Source: Actinomycetota bacterium (GTDB taxonomy: Bacteria > Actinomycetota > AC-67). Taken from it: a stretch of 16,256 nucleotides of DNA. Below, one piece after another: positions 12,976-16,256 of this stretch. The stretch lies in the NCBI GenBank assembly GCA_005883175.1, contig VAYV01000102.1, positions 1-16,256 on the forward strand. The letters are read 5' to 3'. The notes below the pieces were generated by a model. The model was not told where the DNA came from. It did not search any database and saw nothing but the letters and a program-made list of their open reading frames with translations. Both the position numbers and the translations under genes were made by a program. How positions within the stretch are numbered: position 1 is the stretch's first letter; every line of letters begins with the position of its first letter.

Positions 12976-13458
12976 TTAGTCGACGGCCTTCTTCTCGGGC
13001 TTCTTCGTCGGTGATCCGCCGTTGTATCGGATGAACGAGAAGCTGCCGTCGCTTTCGAGCACGCCGACCTGGACGTCCCGGAGGTCACCGACCCCCTGCT
13101 CACGCGCCGCGTCGGTGATCTCGTCGAGCGAGAGCCGCTCGTAGCGGATGATCTTCTCCTGAGGCTCGCCGTCGCGGATGACGATCACCGGCCGGCCTTC
13201 GATGATGGTGCGCGCGCGCTTGCTCTTGAAGCTGAGATACGAGAGCGCGAGCATCCACACGACGAACGTAGAGATCGCGGTGATCGCACCGGTCAACGAG
13301 TTGTCCTGCTGCGTCACGCCTTGCTGGATCAGGTCCCCCATCACGATGATCAGGATCAGCTCGAACGCGGAGAGCTCCGCGAGCTCTTTCCGTCCCATCG
13401 ATCGCATCACGATGAATAAGAAGACGAACATCACCGACGCGCGCGCGACGATCTGCAT
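12976..13458 (-). CDS. DUF421 (YetF-like) membrane protein
   Basis: This 160-residue protein has three N-terminal membrane helices (about 3-20, 32-47 and 57-75). Between the first two is the family block MRSMGRKELAELSAFELILIIVMGD, split by a basic turn. A cytoplasmic domain at about 80-150 includes EGRPVIVIRDGE, RLSLDEITDAAREQGV and VQVGVLESDGSFSF. The C-terminus is lysine-rich. The family is common in sporeformers and actinobacteria; its biochemical role is unknown to me. The ATG at 13458 overlaps the upstream gene's TGA (ATGA), with GAGGTGG about eight bases upstream, so the two genes are coupled. The annotation is firm for family and weak for function. Confidence 0.92.
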   Translation of the reverse strand: MQIVARASVMFVFLFIVMRSMGRKELAELSAFELILIIVMGDLIQQGVTQQDNSLTGAITAISTFVVWMLALSYLSFKSKRARTIIEGRPVIVIRDGEPQEKIIRYERLSLDEITDAAREQGVGDLRDVQVGVLESDGSFSFIRYNGGSPTKKPEKKAVD

Positions 13459-13988
13459 CAGGGAACCCACCTCGTGTGATAGCGAACCGTGACGGCGGGC
13501 GAGCCGCCCGCCAGTACCGACGTCCGCCCGTCGAGACCGAAGTGCTCGCCGTACTCCGCGTACATGTCGAGGGACATCCGGAACGTCGTGCCCGGTGGCG
13601 AGTCCCAGGTGTAGACGAGCGCCGTTCCGTTCGAGGACGACGAGTCGGGGTCGGGGCGCAGGCTGTTGAGATCGAACAGGTCGAAGTAGTGGTGATCGAG
13701 CGCGATCGAGAGCGACTTGCCGAAGCCGTTCGGGTTGCTCACCACGATCTCGAAACGAACGTCGACGCCGGGATGAACGACCGAGGGGTACGTGACCGAA
13801 AGCGTGTAGCCCCCGCCGGTGGCCTTCGCGGTCGTCGTCTTCTGTCCGAGCAGCCCCGTGGCGGCAAGCAGGACGATGGCCGCGAGAAATGCGATGCCCA
13901 CGCGACGAAGATCCCTGAAGCGGCGCGCTTCCTTCTCGCTGAGCGCGTCGCCGGGTGACGTGGTGCGAGTCCTGGTGGCTGTTTCCAC
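13458..13988 (-). CDS. Single-pass membrane protein with extracytoplasmic beta-rich domain, function unknown
   Basis: I do not recognise this 176-residue protein. It has a charged cytoplasmic N-terminus (1-29, KEARRFRDLRR), one membrane helix at about 30-48 (VGIAFLAAIVLLAATGLLG) and an external domain of about 125 residues. That domain has alternating hydrophobic strands (YTLSVTYPSVVHPG, DVRFEIVVSNPNG, GTTFRMSLDMYAEYGEHFG), suggesting an immunoglobulin-like beta sandwich. There is no cysteine or obvious catalytic motif. The start is GTG at 13988 without a clear ribosome binding site. It follows the tRNA by 48 bases and is translationally coupled to DUF421, so it may be that protein's external partner (inference). 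Confidence 0.8.
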   Translation of the reverse strand: METATRTRTTSPGDALSEKEARRFRDLRRVGIAFLAAIVLLAATGLLGQKTTTAKATGGGYTLSVTYPSVVHPGVDVRFEIVVSNPNGFGKSLSIALDHHYFDLFDLNSLRPDPDSSSSNGTALVYTWDSPPGTTFRMSLDMYAEYGEHFGLDGRTSVLAGGSPAVTVRYHTRWVP

Positions 13989-14036
13989 GTTGAAGGCGTA
14001 CCCGCGCGCGCGCGATTTCCACCTTCCAGCGTTCGG

Positions 14037-14111
14037 TCGGGCTGGCCGGATTTGAACCGGCGACCTCTTGACCCCCAGTCAAGCGCGCTAACCAAGCTGC
14101 GCTACAGCCCG
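14037..14111 (-). tRNA. tRNA-Pro (anticodon GGG)
   Basis: The 75-base cloverleaf folds fully. The acceptor stem is CGGGCTG/CAGCCCG, the D stem GCGC/GCGC and the anticodon stem CTTGA/TCAAG, with loop CTGGGGG (anticodon GGG). The T arm is GCCGG/CCGGC with loop TTCAAAT. The C1-G72 pair and discriminator A73 are proline identity elements. The 3' CCA is not encoded; CCG follows. It reads proline codons CCC and CCU. Confidence 0.97.
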
Positions 14112-14120
14112 TGCGCGCAA

Positions 14121-14126
14121 AGTATA
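14121..14126 (-). promoter_or_regulatory. -10 box of the tRNA-Pro gene
   Basis: The minus strand reads TATACT, ending nine bases before the mature 5' end, so transcription would start about three bases upstream of the tRNA. No good -35 is visible 17-18 bases further up, where the sequence is GC-rich and close to the der stop. Confidence 0.5.
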
Positions 14127-14151
14127 TGCGCCGGCCGGGAACGGCCTGGTC

Positions 14152-15468
14152 TCAGACCGCGCGCCTTCCCGACTTCCGGACGTTCAGGCGGAGCGGCGTG
14201 CCTTCGAAGTCGAAGCGCTCGCGCAGCCGCCGCTCGAGCGCGCGCAACGCCGGCGCCCTGATCGTGCCGCTCGCGAAGAAGACGAACGTGGGCGGGCGCG
14301 TCCCCGCTTGCGTCACGTATCGGATCCGTGTCGGCCGCGCGCGCGCGGTCGAGCCGAGCGGCACCAGCTCGGTCGCGTCGCGCAGCCACGCGTTCAGCGC
14401 CGCAGTCGGAACTCGCTTCCGCCACGACGCGAGCGCCTTCTCGAGCGCAGGGGCGATCTTTACCACTCCCCTCTTCGTCGGCGCCGACGTCCGAACGATG
14501 GGCGCCCACGGGATGAACCGGAGCATCTCACGCGTGTCGTCCGCGATCGCGTCCGCGCGATCCGCGTCGACGAGGTCCCATTTGTTCAGCACGACCACCG
14601 CTGCGCGCCCCGACTCCGCCACGCGCGCCGCGATCTTCTGGTCCTGCTCGGCGGCTCCTTCGTTCGCGTCGATGACGATGAGCACCACGTCCGACTCGTC
14701 GATCGCGCGCAAGCTTCGCACCAGTCCGTAATACTCGGGCCCCTTCGCATCGCGCGCACGCCGCCGCATGCCGGCGGTGTCGACGAAGCGATACCGCGTT
14801 CCGCCGATCTCGGCGATGGTGTCCACCGTGTCCCGGGTGGTGCCCGGGACGTCGTGAACGATCGACCGTTCGTCTCCGACGAGACGGTTGAAGAGAGACG
14901 ACTTCCCGACGTTGGGGCGTCCGGCGATCGCGACGGCACCCTCGGCGCGCCCGCCCGGTTCTCCCTGCAAACCTTTCACGTGCGTGACGACGATGTCGAG
15001 CAGGTCGCCTGCGCCCCGGCCATGTAAGGCGCTGATGGGAACGGCCTCCCCTAACCCCAGCCGCTGCAGCCCGCCGATCTCACGCTCCCGCGCGGCCGAG
15101 TCGACCTTGTTCGCGACCACGACGACCGGCACCTCCGCTTTGCGCAAGCTTCGGGCGACCGCCAGGTCGTCGTTCGTCGGTCCCGTCTCGGCGTCGACGA
15201 CGAACAGGATCATCTGCGCCTCGCGGACCGCGCGCGCGGCCTGCTCGACGACTTTCGCCGTCAGCCCCTTCGCGCGCGGCTCCCAGCCCCCGGTGTCCAC
15301 GATCGAGAACCGAACGCCGTCCCATTCGGCGTCGTACGCGCGCCGGTCTCGCGTCACGCCCGGCTCTGGATGCTCGATCGCCTCTCTTCGTCCGAGCAGC
15401 CTGTTGACCAGCGTCGACTTTCCGACGTTCGCGCGTCCGACGACGGCGACGAGCGGCCTCCCGCTCAT
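14152..15468 (-). CDS. der: Ribosome biogenesis GTPase Der (EngA)
   Basis: This is a 438-residue double-GTPase needed for 50S subunit assembly. The first G domain has GRANVGKST (11-19), VDTGGW (57-62) and NKVD (120-123). The second has GRPNVGKSS (183-191), DTAGMRRR (230-237) and NKWD near 297. A C-terminal KH-like domain closes the protein and ends LRLNVRKSGRRAV. It is complete. The ATG at 15468 overlaps the cmk stop (ATGA). The cmk-der order is usual in actinobacteria and Firmicutes. Confidence 0.97.
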   Translation of the reverse strand: MSGRPLVAVVGRANVGKSTLVNRLLGRREAIEHPEPGVTRDRRAYDAEWDGVRFSIVDTGGWEPRAKGLTAKVVEQAARAVREAQMILFVVDAETGPTNDDLAVARSLRKAEVPVVVVANKVDSAAREREIGGLQRLGLGEAVPISALHGRGAGDLLDIVVTHVKGLQGEPGGRAEGAVAIAGRPNVGKSSLFNRLVGDERSIVHDVPGTTRDTVDTIAEIGGTRYRFVDTAGMRRRARDAKGPEYYGLVRSLRAIDESDVVLIVIDANEGAAEQDQKIAARVAESGRAAVVVLNKWDLVDADRADAIADDTREMLRFIPWAPIVRTSAPTKRGVVKIAPALEKALASWRKRVPTAALNAWLRDATELVPLGSTARARPTRIRYVTQAGTRPPTFVFFASGTIRAPALRALERRLRERFDFEGTPLRLNVRKSGRRAV

Positions 15469-16166
15469 CGGGCTTCTCGACGCTCGCGCACCAAGGCGAT
15501 GACCTTGTCGACGACCTCGCGCGGGGTCTGGTTGCTGGTGTCGAGCTGCACAGCATCGGCGGCGGGCACCAACGGGGAGACGGGGCGGCTCGAGTCATGT
15601 GCGTCGCGGCGTGCGATCTCGTCTTTGAGCGACGGAAGCGACACCTCTTGCCCGCCCTCTGCCATCTCACGGTGCCGGCGGCGCGCGCGCTCGTCGATCG
15701 ACGCGGTGAGGAACACCTTCACAGGCGCATCCGGGGCTACCACCGTCCCGATATCGCGGCCTTCAGCGACGACGTCGCCTTTCGAGAGGATCTTGCGCTG
15801 GTGCCGGACCAGCTCCCGCCGGACCCCCTGATGAGCGCTGACGGCCGAGACGGCCCGGCTGACGCGAGCCGCTCGGGCCTCGCGCCCGACGGGGTGTCCG
15901 TCGACGATCAGGCCGTCTGGTCCGAAGTCGAGCTCTGTGTGCTCGGCGAGCGACGTGAGGGCCGGTCCGTCGGACGGGTCGATCCCGGCACCGAGCGCCT
16001 TCGCTGTGAGCGCGCGATACATCGCGCCCGTGTCGAGATGGGCGAATCCCAGCGCGCGCGCGACGCCACGAGCCACCGTGCTCTTGCCCGCGCCGGCAGG
16101 CCCGTCGATCGCGACCACGAAAGGACGGCCGTGGGCCGCCCGTCGGGGGCGTTCGGTTGTGGGCAT
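15465..16166 (-). CDS. cmk: Cytidylate kinase
   Basis: This 233-residue enzyme phosphorylates CMP and dCMP with ATP. The P-loop GPAGAGKST is at 22-30, followed by HLDTGAMYRAL for nucleotide binding. EGRDIGTVV lies near 134-142, and a lid region RRRHREMAEGG is near 162-172. SRPVSPLVPAADA near the end is typical of the family. The N-terminus has about 14 extra residues before the core. The ATG at 16166 lies four bases after the aroA stop, and the gene overlaps der downstream, so aroA-cmk-der is probably one transcription unit. Confidence 0.96.
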   Translation of the reverse strand: MPTTERPRRAAHGRPFVVAIDGPAGAGKSTVARGVARALGFAHLDTGAMYRALTAKALGAGIDPSDGPALTSLAEHTELDFGPDGLIVDGHPVGREARAARVSRAVSAVSAHQGVRRELVRHQRKILSKGDVVAEGRDIGTVVAPDAPVKVFLTASIDERARRRHREMAEGGQEVSLPSLKDEIARRDAHDSSRPVSPLVPAADAVQLDTSNQTPREVVDKVIALVRERREAR

Positions 16167-16170
16167 CGGC

Positions 16171-16256
16171 CTAGGGTACGACGAGGTGTCGCAGGTCTTG
16201 CTCGAAGGCGGGGTACGAGACGGCGACCGAGTCCCACCCGGAAATCGTCGTCTCTC
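16171..16256 (-). CDS. aroA: 3-phosphoshikimate 1-carboxyvinyltransferase, C-terminal fragment
   Basis: Only the last 27 or so codons are in the window, reading TISGWDSVAVSYPAFEQDL and then RHLVVP before TAG (16173-16171). The pattern WDSVAVSYPxF near the end is characteristic of EPSP synthase, the shikimate-pathway enzyme. The aroA-cmk-der gene order supports it. The start is beyond the right edge. Confidence 0.82.
   Translation of the reverse strand, partial: ETTISGWDSVAVSYPAFEQDLRHLVVP

Noticed and set aside
14000..14014. Alternating CGCGCG runs here and near 14336-14346 as possible Z-DNA or repeats
   Set aside because: Short CG runs are scattered throughout this GC-rich window with no consistent position or partner.
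1..16256. CRISPR, insertion sequence, phage or attachment sites
   Set aside because: No tandem spaced repeats, transposase, integrase or terminal repeats were seen. The tRNA-Pro has no visible duplicated 3' end in the window.

Overview
The window is about two-thirds G+C, and every convincing gene lies on the minus strand, so it reads biologically from position 16256 down to 1. The block from pgsA through DUF881, sbp, DUF881, gcvH, FHA, MerR, DUF151 and MerR to the glycine decarboxylase has the same order as the actinobacterial cluster known in Mycobacterium tuberculosis as Rv1822-Rv1832. That points to an actinobacterium. Glycine decarboxylase is split into gcvPA and gcvPB, whereas mycobacteria and streptomycetes have one fused gene, so a deep-branching, uncultured-type lineage is more likely. 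This placement is inference from gene order and composition.

Layout in transcription order: (a) 16256-14152, the end of aroA, then cmk and der, tightly overlapped; (b) 14111-14037, a tRNA-Pro(GGG) with its own -10 box; (c) 13988-12976, a one-pass membrane protein of unknown function coupled to a DUF421 membrane protein; (d) 12912-10987, nucleotidyltransferase, BON protein, metallophosphoesterase and a STAS protein; (e) 10941-5592, pgsA, a large mannose-1-phosphate guanylyltransferase with a degenerate phosphomannomutase half, two DUF881 proteins flanking the small basic membrane protein Sbp, and gcvH; (f) 5482-2254, a zinc-ribbon FHA protein, an FtsR-type MerR regulator, hpt, DUF151 nuclease, a second MerR regulator and a nuclease-like protein; (g) 2179-1, gcvPA and gcvPB, the latter cut by the window edge just after its PLP-binding lysine.

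The window combines envelope and lipid functions (pgsA, sbp/DUF881, GDP-mannose synthesis) with one-carbon metabolism (gcvH, gcvPA, gcvPB) and signalling or transcription factors (FHA, two MerR, STAS). gcvH makes the lipoyl carrier used by the gcvPA/gcvPB enzyme.

The most striking feature is a set of four lesions in otherwise well-conserved genes. DUF151 lacks about 35-40 central codons and is frameshifted. The MerR gene has lost its stop codon, and the adjoining hpt gene its start. The metallophosphoesterase lacks the segment with its GNHD motif. The STAS gene has no start codon upstream of its domain. The lesions fall in two pairs (about 3.53 and 4.30 kb; about 11.3 and 11.83 kb), while the other genes look intact. 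They could be short real deletions or assembly errors; read mapping would decide. I found no CRISPR array, insertion sequence, phage gene or defence island. No stretch over 300 bases lacks a gene.
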